A stretch of 43,334 bases of DNA from Gammaproteobacteria bacterium (GCA_026196045.1 JAPHRJ010000035.1:1-43334), one strand, 5' to 3'; shown: positions 1 to 10,499, counted from the first letter of the stretch. Notes: generated by a model from the letters alone, not told the origin. Numbers and translations are program-made.

Positions 1-390
1 GGGCTGGATGTTCTGGATGCCATGCTGACCAGTGGTTTCATTCATGGCGAGATGAATATATTTCATTACTTTGAAGACGAAGGCGATAAGATACCTGTGT
101 GTAGTGTTGCCAGCGCGGTTGAGCCAGGTTTTTTTGAAATGGAAATCATAGAGTCCATTGAAACTCCCGGTCTGTCATTATTTATGCAATTACCTGGATC
201 ACAGGAAGCCCGTAAATCATTCGAAATTATGTTGTCGCGTGGACGTGCTGTTGCCGAACATTTGCAGGGGGATCTCTGTGATGAAACACGCAGCGTATTG
301 ACCATGCAAACCATTGGACATATCAAGGAAAGAATTGAAGCCTGGTTATTCAAACAGAAAATGTCTCGTGTGCGTGCTCATCGTCATTAA
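1..390 (+). CDS. zipA: ZipA C-terminal domain (partial, 5' end outside window)
   Basis: The reading frame is open from base 1 and ends with TAA at 388-390, so this is the C-terminal end of a longer protein. The visible 129 residues include GEMNIFHYFEDE and a following segment of the type VEPGFFEMEI, which match the ZipA C-terminal domain that binds the C-terminal tail of FtsZ. In the family, ZipA is an inner-membrane protein that tethers and stabilises the Z ring; its N-terminal anchor and linker lie outside the window. ligA follows 63 bp downstream on the same strand, the classic gammaproteobacterial zipA-ligA pairing, which supports the call. The first in-frame ATG (22) is internal and not the true start. 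Confidence 0.9.
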   Translation, partial: GLDVLDAMLTSGFIHGEMNIFHYFEDEGDKIPVCSVASAVEPGFFEMEIIESIETPGLSLFMQLPGSQEARKSFEIMLSRGRAVAEHLQGDLCDETRSVLTMQTIGHIKERIEAWLFKQKMSRVRAHRH

Positions 391-3020
<2,630 letters not shown>

Positions 3021-3136
3021 ATCGTAAATCCTCTTTAATCAACTGCTTATAGCATAGTACCTTTTTTCTCTTAGGGCTTGTCGTTAGGGGGGGGAATTCT
3101 GCATAATCCATCTTTCGGCCTATTTTGGAGTTTTCC

Positions 3137-3985
3137 GTGAAATTTACAGTTGATGAGTTCCGTGCCTGGAAGAATAGAAGAGTGACCCTGCTCGGAATGT
3201 CGGGCGTGGGTAAAACCTATTTATCGGCATTATTACGGGAGCATAACTGGTTCCATTACTCCGGCGATTATCGGATTGGCACTCGCTATCTGGATGAGCC
3301 AATCCTTGACCTGATTAAGCAGCAGGCAATGCAGGTGCCATTTCTGCGTGACTTGCTCCGAAATGACTGGATTTACATAAAGAACAACATCAAGGTGAAT
3401 GATCTGGGTCCAGTCCTGAGTTTTGTCGGCAAACTGGGCAACCCTGAACTTGGTGGGGTGGAATTACAGGATTTTGTTGAGCGTCAGGCAAAGTATCGTG
3501 AGGGCGAAATTGCGGCAATGCACGATGTTCCTGAATTTATTCGTAAGGCTGATGAAATCTATGGCTACCAGAATTTTGTCAACGATGTGGGCGGGAGCTT
3601 GTGTGAGCTGGAAGATCCTGCGGTTATCGACCTGCTGGTCAAACATACGCTTATTCTATATATACAGGTAACGGATCAGGAAGAAGAAGATAAGTTGATT
3701 AAACGTGCACAGAGTGATCCTAAGCCACTTTATTACCGACCTGAATTTTTGAAGGAACAGTTGAGTACTTATCTGAAGGACAATAAGCTGGAGTATGCGG
3801 CACAAATTAATCCAGATGAGTTTACTCGGTGGGTTTTCCCTCGCCTGTTCCATTCACGTATTCCACGCTATGAGGCGATAGCAAAACCACATGGTTATAC
3901 GGTGACGTCACAGGAAGTGTCGCAAGTTCGGGACGAGAAAGATTTTATCGCGTTACTTGAAACCGCGATTGCACGTAAAAAATAA
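3137..3985 (+). CDS. P-loop ATPase/kinase-like protein upstream of metA
   Basis: A 282-residue protein with a clear Walker A motif near its start (GMSGVGKT, about residues 20-27 from the GTG). It looks like a small P-loop kinase or ATPase of unknown substrate. Start choice: GTG 3137 has GGAG six bases upstream, whereas the longer TTG start at 3125 overlaps that ribosome binding site. The body is well conserved in character: a SGDYRIGTRYLDEP segment after the P-loop, then a charged helical region and a C-terminal segment with FPRLFHSRIPRYEAIAK. There is no signal peptide or membrane helix, so it is probably cytoplasmic. It ends 11 bp before metA and is almost certainly co-transcribed with it. 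I do not know a proven function. Confidence 0.8.
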   Translation: MKFTVDEFRAWKNRRVTLLGMSGVGKTYLSALLREHNWFHYSGDYRIGTRYLDEPILDLIKQQAMQVPFLRDLLRNDWIYIKNNIKVNDLGPVLSFVGKLGNPELGGVELQDFVERQAKYREGEIAAMHDVPEFIRKADEIYGYQNFVNDVGGSLCELEDPAVIDLLVKHTLILYIQVTDQEEEDKLIKRAQSDPKPLYYRPEFLKEQLSTYLKDNKLEYAAQINPDEFTRWVFPRLFHSRIPRYEAIAKPHGYTVTSQEVSQVRDEKDFIALLETAIARKK

Positions 3986-3996
3986 CAGGAATAAGC

Positions 3997-5058
3997 ATGC
4001 CACTGGTTGCACATAACAGTTTACCGACGTTTGAACGTCTGCGAGAGGAAGGAATACGGGTACTGGCCCCGGACTTTGCCCTGCATCAGGACATCCGTGA
4101 ATTGCACGTGGGTTTATTGAATATGATGCCAGATGCAGCACTGGCTGCAACTGAACGTCAATTCTTCCGATTAGTTGGAGAAAGTAATCCGATAGCACAA
4201 TTTTATGTGCACCCGTTTACTCTGCCAGAATTACCAAGAGGCAAGGAAGCTCAGGCGCATATCGATCAGTATTACGAACCCTTTGATAAGATCAGAGAAG
4301 AAGGACTGGATGCCCTGATTGTCACGGGTGCGAATGTCGCCGGTGAGAATCTATCGGAACAAATATTCTGGGATCCTTTAATTGAAGTTATTGACTGGTC
4401 GCTGGAAAATGTAACCTCGACTCTATGTTCCTGTCTCGCAACACATGCCGTCATGCAGTTTCGTTATAAGCAGAAACGAGTCAAACAGGCCGATAAAACC
4501 TGGGGCGTATTTCCTCATAATGTCGTTGAACAGCAACACCCACTGGTAAATGATATTAATACCCGCTTCGATGTTCCGCATTCTCGTTGGAACAGAGTGA
4601 GTCGAGAACAATTTACTGAAGCCGGTTTACATGTACTGGTTGAAAGTGAGATTGGAGTTCACCTCGCGACCAGTGAGGACGGATTGCGAGTAGTTTTTTT
4701 TCAGGGGCATCCTGAATATGACACCATTTCTTTGCTGAAAGAATACAAACGTGAAGTCAGCTTATTTATTCAGGAAGAGCGTGATGAATATCCAGTTTAT
4801 CCAGATAATTATTTCGGCGTGTACGAAAAAGCAATATTGAATGAATATAAGCAAATAGCCAGGATGGCTCGTAAGACTGGGCTTGGTTTACCAGCGTTTC
4901 CTGAACAACTGGTTTCGAACCGATTAGACAACACCTGGCATGATACAGCTGTTGAAGTGGTTGGAAACTGGATGGGTTTAATATACAGAGTCACCCATGA
5001 TGATCGACGTATTCCATTTATGGAAGGTATTGATCCTGATAACCCCCTGGGCTTATGA
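3997..5058 (+). CDS. metA: Homoserine O-succinyltransferase (MetA family)
   Basis: MetA transfers an acyl group from succinyl-CoA (acetyl-CoA in some members) to the hydroxyl of L-homoserine, the first committed step of methionine synthesis. The product is 353 residues. Key motifs align with E. coli MetA: LLNMMPDAALAATERQF, then TSTLCSCLATHA with the catalytic cysteine at 146, and GHPEYD with catalytic His238 and Glu240 (E. coli Cys142, His235, Glu237). The acyl-CoA specificity loop reads TGANVAGEN where E. coli has TGAPLGLVE, so the position that is Gly in succinyl and Glu in acetyl enzymes is Ala here; succinyl use is likely but not proven. It lies 11 bp after the ATPase gene and is followed by a strong terminator. 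Confidence 0.92.
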   Translation: MPLVAHNSLPTFERLREEGIRVLAPDFALHQDIRELHVGLLNMMPDAALAATERQFFRLVGESNPIAQFYVHPFTLPELPRGKEAQAHIDQYYEPFDKIREEGLDALIVTGANVAGENLSEQIFWDPLIEVIDWSLENVTSTLCSCLATHAVMQFRYKQKRVKQADKTWGVFPHNVVEQQHPLVNDINTRFDVPHSRWNRVSREQFTEAGLHVLVESEIGVHLATSEDGLRVVFFQGHPEYDTISLLKEYKREVSLFIQEERDEYPVYPDNYFGVYEKAILNEYKQIARMARKTGLGLPAFPEQLVSNRLDNTWHDTAVEVVGNWMGLIYRVTHDDRRIPFMEGIDPDNPLGL

Positions 5059-5073
5059 CATAGTGTCCACGTG

Positions 5074-5101
5074 AAAGAGGGAGCATTAAGCTCCCTTTTT
5101 T
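5074..5101 (+). terminator. Intrinsic terminator after metA
   Basis: GGGAGC at 5079-5084 and GCTCCC at 5090-5095 form a GC-rich stem with a 5-nt loop. The stem extends with A-T pairs and is followed by six T residues at 5096-5101. It lies 16 bp after the metA stop codon. Confidence 0.9.
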
Positions 5102-5214
5102 GTGCCTGCGTACAAAATATTCAATCTTTTATTTTATATATTCACTACTATTATTTAATAAGGCGATAAGCTTCTTAATTGTATTAGTATCCCGGCATAG
5201 CTGAGACGGTTAAT

Positions 5215-5334
5215 ATGGATCACATCAAGTATCATTATTTTGCTAGTCATACATCTATCAATCCAATGGAGATTGTACCCAGGGGACTGGATATTAATTT
5301 TAACGAAGCCCATCAACGTAATTTAATTAAATAA
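5215..5334 (+). CDS. Possible small protein (39 aa) upstream of the CDGSH gene
   Basis: An ATG at 5215 opens a 39-codon frame ending in TAA at 5332-5334. The peptide begins MDHIKYHYFASHTSINPMEI and continues with a hydrophilic tail. A GAGA sequence about 9 bases upstream could serve as ribosome binding site. It sits in an otherwise empty 250-bp gap, on the same strand as the CDGSH gene, and ends 17 bp before it. The composition looks protein-like (His/Tyr-rich start, PMEI and PRGLDI segments), but with no family match that I recognise it could be chance. Confidence 0.35.
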   Translation: MDHIKYHYFASHTSINPMEIVPRGLDINFNEAHQRNLIK

Positions 5335-5351
5335 TAATTGAGGAAATAAAT

Positions 5352-5591
5352 ATGAGCGAACCATTAATGACCCAGAAAGGCCCCTACGCTGTAGAAGTGG
5401 AAGAAGGTAAAACCTATTACTGGTGTGCCTGTGGTCACAGTAAGACCCAGCCATTTTGTGATGGTTCGCATAAAGTATCCGGGATGGAACCTGTAGCATT
5501 TAAAGCAGAGAAAACAGAAAAGGTTTACTTGTGTGGCTGTAAGCAGTCAGGTAACAAACCGTTTTGTGATGGGGCACATAAGGACCTATAA
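5352..5591 (+). CDS. CDGSH iron-sulfur domain protein (two CDGSH motifs)
   Basis: A 79-residue protein with two tandem CDGSH-type 2Fe-2S motifs: CACGHSKTQPFCDGSH (about 27-42) and CGCKQSGNKPFCDGAH (about 61-76). Each supplies three cysteines and one histidine, the mitoNEET-type ligand set, so it should bind two [2Fe-2S] clusters. Bacterial double-CDGSH proteins are small and soluble, with suggested redox or cluster-transfer roles; the exact job is unknown. The ATG is preceded by GAGGAA at normal spacing. No targeting signal is visible. It ends 6 bp from the convergent hydrolase gene. Confidence 0.93.
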   Translation: MSEPLMTQKGPYAVEVEEGKTYYWCACGHSKTQPFCDGSHKVSGMEPVAFKAEKTEKVYLCGCKQSGNKPFCDGAHKDL

Positions 5592-5597
5592 GAATGC

Positions 5598-6473
5598 TTA
5601 TTTCATTTTCTCTGAATTGGATAATAATTGATCTATATAGGAAACAAGACGCTCACGGTTTTTATTTATAGTGAAAATCTGGATGTGGCGGTAACCCTCA
5701 TAAATCCAAAGTGACTTTGGTTCTTTCGCTCGCTCATAGATATCATAAGCATGATGAACAGGAATGATTTCATCATGCTTACTATGGATGATGAGTAATG
5801 GCAAAGGGCTAATAAAAGGAGCTGCATCAATTGGGCGGCAGCAGTCACTAATTGTATAAGATAATAGCCACTGCAATGGCCAGGTTAGCCAGAAACTATC
5901 CAGGGCTTCCTGGGCAATATGGCGATAACTGTCAAATGCTCCTTCAGTAATAATGCCTCGTAGTTTTTTTCGTTGTGGATGATAGGCCGTACCATGTATC
6001 GCAACGGCTGCACCAAGGCTTTGGCCAAAAATAAGAATATTATCTGGATCAATATTGGGCATATTAAATAAGTGATCCAGAGCCGCATTAAAGTCGAGTT
6101 GTAAATTCTCCAGTTCTGTTTCACCTTCGGAATAACCATAGCCACGATAATCAAACAGAAACACGTTATAGCCATAATCAGGTAGCCAGAAAACGCTGGC
6201 AACATGGGTGCTGATATTCTGTGCATTGCCGTGAGCAAAAAGTACTGTGCCTTTTGTGATTTTGGTTTTTGCGGGTAAAAACCAGCCATGTAGTCGCAAC
6301 CCATCAGTAGTTTTAAAATAAACATCGTTCGCGACGATACCGACTTGTTCGGGAGTGAGATAGTGTTGGCGTTCAGGATAGAAAATAAGGTGGGTACAGC
6401 CACTGAGTAAAATGATAGCTGAGCTTATGGCTATGGAGAACAATATAGTTCGAAGATAGCCGGTTTTTCGCAT
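5598..6473 (-). CDS. Lipoprotein alpha/beta hydrolase
   Basis: A 291-residue serine hydrolase-fold protein of the BEM46/ABHD13-like type. The N-terminus is a lipoprotein signal with lipobox LLSGC (Cys26), so it is probably anchored in the envelope. Visible hydrolase features are the oxyanion region HGNAQN (81-86), the segment DYRGYGYSEG, the nucleophile elbow GQSLGA with Ser152, a late acidic segment (HSKHDEIIP) and a C-terminal GYRH that likely supplies the catalytic histidine. The substrate is unknown; esterase, thioesterase or lipase activity is typical of the fold. Its ATG overlaps the stop of the upstream DUF4105 gene (TAATG), so the two are translationally coupled and probably work together in the envelope. 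Confidence 0.88.
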   Translation of the reverse strand: MRKTGYLRTILFSIAISSAIILLSGCTHLIFYPERQHYLTPEQVGIVANDVYFKTTDGLRLHGWFLPAKTKITKGTVLFAHGNAQNISTHVASVFWLPDYGYNVFLFDYRGYGYSEGETELENLQLDFNAALDHLFNMPNIDPDNILIFGQSLGAAVAIHGTAYHPQRKKLRGIITEGAFDSYRHIAQEALDSFWLTWPLQWLLSYTISDCCRPIDAAPFISPLPLLIIHSKHDEIIPVHHAYDIYERAKEPKSLWIYEGYRHIQIFTINKNRERLVSYIDQLLSNSEKMK

Positions 6474-8374
6474 TAGTAGTACCAGTGAAAGTTCAACATA
6501 ACATCATTCTGTAAGTGTTTTTCTATACCCTGTCGCTTAAGTTCAAGACGCAGAGCACTGTTTTTATCAATTTTAAAGCTCTGGCTCAAATTGTGTTCAA
6601 TGTAGGTTAAATGCAGGTTAATTCCATAACGCTGATAGTGGCTATTTAGCCATATTTTCCAACCTGGTTGTACCTGCCAGAGTAACCCCAAAGCCGGACC
6701 TGCACCTAAGGCCAGGTTATTATCCAGACGACGATGTAACAGTGCGGATCCTTCAGCAAGGGCAAAGACTCGCATCTTTTCCGATATCGACCAGGTACGT
6801 CCTGCACCTGTATTTAAAGTATAGGCAAGTTTACGTTTCTGACTATTGTCTAGATGTACTCGTTCGAAGCCAGTATCAAATTTCCATGATAAAGCACTAA
6901 AGTCTCTAGTGTGAGGTGTGACAGAATAAATATCAATTAAGGTCAGTTGTTCAAGTTGTAGTTTATGATTTTTGTCATCAAAACGAATTTGGGTTTCAAG
7001 AAAGTTAATCTGAGCCCCGGAAACATGTCCTTCATCATTATCAAGTAAATCATGATAGGCCGGGCGCCAGGTAAGTTCAGCATAATTATGATCACTATTC
7101 CTGCCAATACCATAAATCATTCGAGCAGAATAATGTCCTTGATCGGGTCGGGTTTCAGGTTGAGGTGCTGGCGGTAATGGAACCGTCAGGTCAACCTCAC
7201 TTCGTGCTTTCAGCAGGGACAGTGATCGCGGAGCACTGTCTGTGCGAGGAATAATGCGACGGCGGTATTTATATTGAAGATATTCATGGGCAAGAGACAA
7301 TACATAGGCGCGGCGTTCTGCTGTTAATTCATTAAGCACAGCGTCATCGGTGTCAGCACGACCAAAGGCCAGATCATGAACAAGCTGGTGTTCTTGCTCG
7401 CTAGTTTTGGCAAGCTGGTAGGACAGATTTGAGCGACTGGATGGACGGTAATGAACCTGTCCCAGTATGTTTGGTGCATTGAGAATGGATCGTACGGTAT
7501 CTATCGGAATAACATCATAAGGGAATTGTGCAATAAGATTCAGATCAGAACGCGCGACATCCAGTAAGCCCAGTAATTGATAGGAACAGTTTTCATCAAG
7601 GAAGTAATAATCAAAACGAATTTGCTGTAATTCCCACAAGTGGGCCAGCATGTTATGAATTTCGTCTGGTGTTAAATTAAGGTCATACTCCCAGATATCC
7701 CGATTTTCCAGTTCACTATATTCATTAACTTTTTCATAATAAGGTTGAATAGAAAAATATCCAGCCTGACCACCAGCAAGGCTTTTTATAGCGAACAGCG
7801 GGCCTGTAAACTCAGTACTTGCGGCAGCATAACTTATTGCATAAGACGTCAGTGGTGAGATGTTTTTACCGGGTGGATCAATACGAATAAAGGTATGTCC
7901 AAACATGGTGGATGGGTTGTTGATATACGCAGCAGGAAAAACCAGAGTTGCCCGATGTGGCTTAATATCTTTTATCCAGTTCTTGAATTTTAAACAGGTA
8001 AGAGAAGGTACTTGGTGTTTATCAAAGGATAACTGAGAATCTAACCAACGGAATCTTGCCGGAAACCGACATTGAGGATGTTGTTCAGGATTTTCTTTAT
8101 CTACGATAGAAAAAAATTGACGAATAGTTTCCGTTAATTCGGTCTGTGGATTAGTTTTACCATCTTTTGCATTAAAGAAACGGGGATCATCAGCCTGACT
8201 TGTGACACCAGTGCCAAACATATTGGGATAATAATGGAGAAGTTTTAACCATTGTGGGTCACTCGCAAGTCTTAGTTGCTGAGCTTTTTCGATCAAATCG
8301 CTTGAGTGATCAGAGGCAATAGCGGAACAGGGTGAGGATAAAATTAGACTTATGAATAGCCAGCGAAATATCAT
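6473..8374 (-). CDS. DUF4105-type (Lnb N-terminal periplasmic) envelope protein
   Basis: A 633-residue exported protein. The N-terminal hydrophobic stretch ending near SPCSAIASDH is a signal peptide. The central segment with AAYINNPSTMFGHTFIRI (about 145-165) is the hallmark of the DUF4105/Lnb N-terminal periplasmic family, including the conserved Ser/Thr-rich FGH motif and a later DENCSYQLL segment; this family has a cysteine-peptidase-like appearance with Cys and His. The C-terminal third alternates polar and aromatic residues in a pattern typical of outer-membrane beta strands and ends in HWYY, so it may sit in the outer membrane. Function unknown. It forms an operon with the lipoprotein hydrolase downstream. 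Confidence 0.82.
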   Translation of the reverse strand: MIFRWLFISLILSSPCSAIASDHSSDLIEKAQQLRLASDPQWLKLLHYYPNMFGTGVTSQADDPRFFNAKDGKTNPQTELTETIRQFFSIVDKENPEQHPQCRFPARFRWLDSQLSFDKHQVPSLTCLKFKNWIKDIKPHRATLVFPAAYINNPSTMFGHTFIRIDPPGKNISPLTSYAISYAAASTEFTGPLFAIKSLAGGQAGYFSIQPYYEKVNEYSELENRDIWEYDLNLTPDEIHNMLAHLWELQQIRFDYYFLDENCSYQLLGLLDVARSDLNLIAQFPYDVIPIDTVRSILNAPNILGQVHYRPSSRSNLSYQLAKTSEQEHQLVHDLAFGRADTDDAVLNELTAERRAYVLSLAHEYLQYKYRRRIIPRTDSAPRSLSLLKARSEVDLTVPLPPAPQPETRPDQGHYSARMIYGIGRNSDHNYAELTWRPAYHDLLDNDEGHVSGAQINFLETQIRFDDKNHKLQLEQLTLIDIYSVTPHTRDFSALSWKFDTGFERVHLDNSQKRKLAYTLNTGAGRTWSISEKMRVFALAEGSALLHRRLDNNLALGAGPALGLLWQVQPGWKIWLNSHYQRYGINLHLTYIEHNLSQSFKIDKNSALRLELKRQGIEKHLQNDVMLNFHWYY

Positions 8375-8403
8375 CAGAGTTTATATTGTTTTCTTCGGAC
8401 ATT

Positions 8404-8450
8404 AAAAAAGCCCGGCTGCTTTTCCTGTCGCTGGAGAAGCAGCCGGGCTT
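8404..8450 (-). terminator. Intrinsic terminator after the DUF3015 gene
   Basis: AAGCCCGGCTGCTT (8408-8421 region) and AAGCAGCCGGGCTT (8437-8450) form a perfect, GC-rich stem of about 14 bp. Read on the minus strand it is followed by a run of six T residues (the A run at 8404-8409). It lies 20 bp after the stop of the DUF3015 gene. Confidence 0.92.
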
Positions 8451-8469
8451 GCTTGAAAAGTATTATACC

Positions 8470-8952
8470 TTAGATAGTGTACTGCGCTAGTACTTTGTCT
8501 TCAGCCATCACAGCTGCCAGAGAGTTTAGTACTTCATCACTGGTAGAAGATTCACTATTAAAGATGCGATCGAAGTTCGTTTTAGCAGTTTCAAAGAAAC
8601 GAGCTTTATGAGAATCTTCCATTCCCATCAGACTGGCGAGTGTATCGATAGATTCACCCTGACCAACAGCCATGTCATGTGCGACTTTGTCAATGTTGGC
8701 AGTCATGTAAGTGGATACTGCAGCATAGGATTTCACTACACCGTCTTTAGCACAACCCGCAGTATTAGATGAAATACCAAAAGTCTGGTTACCGAAAGTA
8801 CCATTAGTGGTCGCAGCCAGAACCTGTGATGTTTTGTCTGTCTTACCATCAAATACCATCGCTCCCCAACCACAACCTGCGTTGTTGTTTGCAGCTTGAG
8901 CATTAGTGAAGGCCATGGCAGAAACGATTGAAGCGAAAATAATTTTTCTCAT
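8470..8952 (-). CDS. DUF3015-family exported protein
   Basis: A 160-residue secreted protein. The N-terminus is a clean Sec signal peptide with cleavage after AQA (about residue 20). The mature part starts with NNNAGCGWGAMVFDG, a GCGWG motif typical of DUF3015 proteins, and has a second cysteine (AGCAKDG) that could pair with it. The C-terminal half is helical. The family is widespread in Gammaproteobacteria with no known function; a periplasmic location is expected. It is a single gene with its own strong terminator and a long upstream gap. Confidence 0.87.
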   Translation of the reverse strand: MRKIIFASIVSAMAFTNAQAANNNAGCGWGAMVFDGKTDKTSQVLAATTNGTFGNQTFGISSNTAGCAKDGVVKSYAAVSTYMTANIDKVAHDMAVGQGESIDTLASLMGMEDSHKARFFETAKTNFDRIFNSESSTSDEVLNSLAAVMAEDKVLAQYTI

Positions 8953-9172
8953 AAGAAATTCCTTATATAAATTTTTTAGTTAAGGTAAGCACAGCAGAGG
9001 CAATCTGTTCCCCAGAAATTCCTGCTTAGCTATGTATAGCACATTTATTATAAAAAATAAGTTGAACCAGTTATCAAATTACTCATAATAAAAATGCTGT
9101 TAAATAATTGGATACTCAAATCGCTGATTGTTTACATCAAGTAGATATTTGATGCTTCTCTTCAGGAGAATA

Positions 9173-9193
9173 AAATGGTGCCCCGGAGAGATT
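9173..9193 (-). repeat. Degenerate direct copy of the tRNA-Arg 3' end
   Basis: AAATGG-T-GCCCCGGAGA followed by GATT repeats, on the same strand, the sequence at 9366-9387 that forms the 3' end of tRNA-Arg (AAATGG-C-GCCCCGGAGA-C-GATT). It includes the CCA complement, the acceptor strand and part of the T arm. The copies are 193 bp apart. This is what a left-over attachment site or a decayed second tRNA would look like. Confidence 0.5.
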
Positions 9194-9197
9194 ATTC

Positions 9198-9275
9198 GGG
9201 CCTGTGGCCCTCACCCTGTGGGTCATCGTCGTCCATACATATGACTCCGATGTTCAAACCGGTTTCGCCGGTTTG
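9198..9275. repeat. Cluster of three short hairpins near tRNA-Arg
   Basis: Three perfect inverted repeats lie close together: GGGCC-TGT-GGCCC (9198-9210), ACCC-TGT-GGGT (9213-9223) and CAAACCGG-TTTCG-CCGGTTTG (9255-9275). None is followed by a T run on either strand. They occupy the gap downstream of the minus-strand tRNA. The rest of the 416-bp gap between the DUF3015 start and the tRNA (8953-9368) shows no gene; an apparent 121-codon plus-strand frame here is an antisense artefact running through the tRNA. Confidence 0.6.
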
Positions 9276-9368
9276 TCGAACGCTTATTATGATCCGTCGG
9301 CCGTTCGAATCGCTATGCTGTAATTGGCGCAGTACCAGAGTGCAGGATGAATGTGCTGTTTGGGTAAA

Positions 9369-9445
9369 TGGCGCCCCGGAGACGATTCGAACGTCCGACC
9401 TATCCCTTAGGAGGGGATTGCTCTATCCAGCTGAGCTACCGGGGC
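9369..9445 (-). tRNA. tRNA-Arg (anticodon CCT)
   Basis: Read on the minus strand from 9445, the sequence folds as a full cloverleaf. It has acceptor GCCCCGG pairing with CCGGGGC, D arm GCTCAGCTGGATAGAGC, anticodon arm ATCCC-CTCCTAA-GGGAT with anticodon CCT, a short variable loop, T arm with TTCGAAT, discriminator G at 9372 and an encoded CCA at 9371-9369. The CCT anticodon reads AGG arginine codons. A partial copy of its 3' end lies at 9173-9193, suggesting use as an integration target in the past. Confidence 0.96.
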
Positions 9446-9591
9446 AGAGTACTCGATGTTCGAACATGAAATTAGTACTTCTCATGGTTTCGAGTCTTAC
9501 AAGTAACACGTATAGAACGTGCTGTGAGCGGGTATTCTAACATTGGCAATATTCTGCCGCCAGTTAGTAGAGCAGGGAAGATAAGATAAGT

Positions 9592-10071
9592 TTAGGCTTT
9601 GGCGAAGGTATGAGAAGTTTGTGTCGATGTTGCTTTGCCATTTGCGCTGTAGGTGGCATGGGTATCGGTAATCTGGCCTTTTAATATGGACAGGGCTTTT
9701 TCGATACGACGGCGGTTTTTCTCAAGAATAATGCCGTTGACGGCATTTTGCTGACGGCAATGTTGGGTTAATACTTCAATTTGTTCCCAGGATTGGCTCA
9801 TTTCACTTTTGATGTTTGCCGTCTGGCGATCCAGGTAGGCCATGACACCCGTGCTATTTAAATCCAGACCGGCATCAGCCAGGTGCTGCTGGCGTTGTTG
9901 TTCGAGTTTTTCCAGGGTTTCAAATACTGTGTTTTTATCCTGGGCAGTTTGCTGAATTTGCTCAAAATCGTCATTGCTGAGCGCCGTAAATTCATCCGCC
10001 AGAGTTTGTTCCAGCTTTTGCAGGGAGTGAGTAATATTACTCAGTATGGACTTGAGTGCAGGTTCTGCCAT
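9592..10071 (-). CDS. flgN: FlgN, export chaperone for hook-filament junction proteins
   Basis: FlgN is a cytoplasmic chaperone that keeps FlgK and FlgL unfolded and guides them to the flagellar export gate. The 159-residue product is almost wholly helical with heptad-rich N-terminal coils. It carries the family's recognisable C-terminal segment NGIILEKNRRRIEKALSILKG (about 113-133 region), followed by a disordered Ser/Thr-rich tail. It starts 14 bp after the flgM stop and is co-transcribed with it, the standard flgM-flgN pair. Its clients flgK and flgL are about 11 kb away on the other strand. Confidence 0.93.
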   Translation of the reverse strand: MAEPALKSILSNITHSLQKLEQTLADEFTALSNDDFEQIQQTAQDKNTVFETLEKLEQQRQQHLADAGLDLNSTGVMAYLDRQTANIKSEMSQSWEQIEVLTQHCRQQNAVNGIILEKNRRRIEKALSILKGQITDTHATYSANGKATSTQTSHTFAKA

Positions 10072-10085
10072 GACAGAGGGATGGC

Positions 10086-10406
10086 TCAGGGACGAAGTGA
10101 GTTTTCGAAGTTGATCATTTTGCCCGCAACACGATCGGCATCCACTTCATAGCGGTCGTTGTCTATCGCTGCACGCATTGCGTTAACACGTTTTTCATCA
10201 ACTCCGGTTTGGTTGGCAAGGCGTTGTTCAATATCTTTCAGACGTGCAGCCGTATTGGTCAGGCTGACCTTATCGGCACCCGCGCTGGCGCTTCGGTTCT
10301 CTGTGCGAGATCCGCTGTCTGAGTTAGCGTCTGATGAACGCTGCGTCTGACGTGAGCTTGCCTGCTGCGCCTTTGATGTATTGATACTGGTAATATCGTT
10401 TGCCAT
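10086..10406 (-). CDS. flgM: FlgM, anti-sigma-28 factor
   Basis: FlgM binds FliA (sigma-28) and holds late flagellar genes off until the hook is finished and FlgM is exported. The 106-residue protein is typical: an unstructured, Ser/Gln/Asn-rich first half (about 1-45) and a C-terminal sigma-binding region with DKVSLTNTAARLKDIEQRLA and VNAMRAAIDNDRYEVDADRVAGKMI-type helices ending in FENSL. A strong sigma-28 promoter lies 41-67 bp upstream, so FlgM is under the control of the factor it inhibits, the known feedback loop. CAGGAG precedes the ATG. Confidence 0.95.
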   Translation of the reverse strand: MANDITSINTSKAQQASSRQTQRSSDANSDSGSRTENRSASAGADKVSLTNTAARLKDIEQRLANQTGVDEKRVNAMRAAIDNDRYEVDADRVAGKMINFENSLRP

Positions 10407-10446
10407 TTAACTACTCCTGGATCTATATACTAGATCACTATTTGCT

Positions 10447-10473
10447 TTAGCGACCCTGATTTCTAAAACTTTA
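10447..10473 (-). promoter_or_regulatory. Sigma-28 (FliA) promoter for flgMN
   Basis: Read on the minus strand: TAAAGTTT (10473-10466), an 11-base spacer, and GTCGCTAA (10454-10447). The -35 matches the FliA consensus TAAAGTTT in 8 of 8 positions and the -10 matches GCCGATAA in 6 of 8, with exact consensus spacing. It is correctly placed before flgM. Confidence 0.85.
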
Positions 10474-10499
10474 GGGTCACATGTAAATTAGTATAATAA

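Noticed and set aside
5885-6403. A 172-codon minus-strand frame
   Set aside because: Shifted-frame shadow of the lipoprotein hydrolase, which has clear catalytic motifs in the chosen frame.
9175-9540. A 121-codon plus-strand frame
   Set aside because: It runs antisense through the whole tRNA-Arg gene and its peptide (containing APETIRTSDLSLRRG) is the well-known translation artefact of tRNA sequence.
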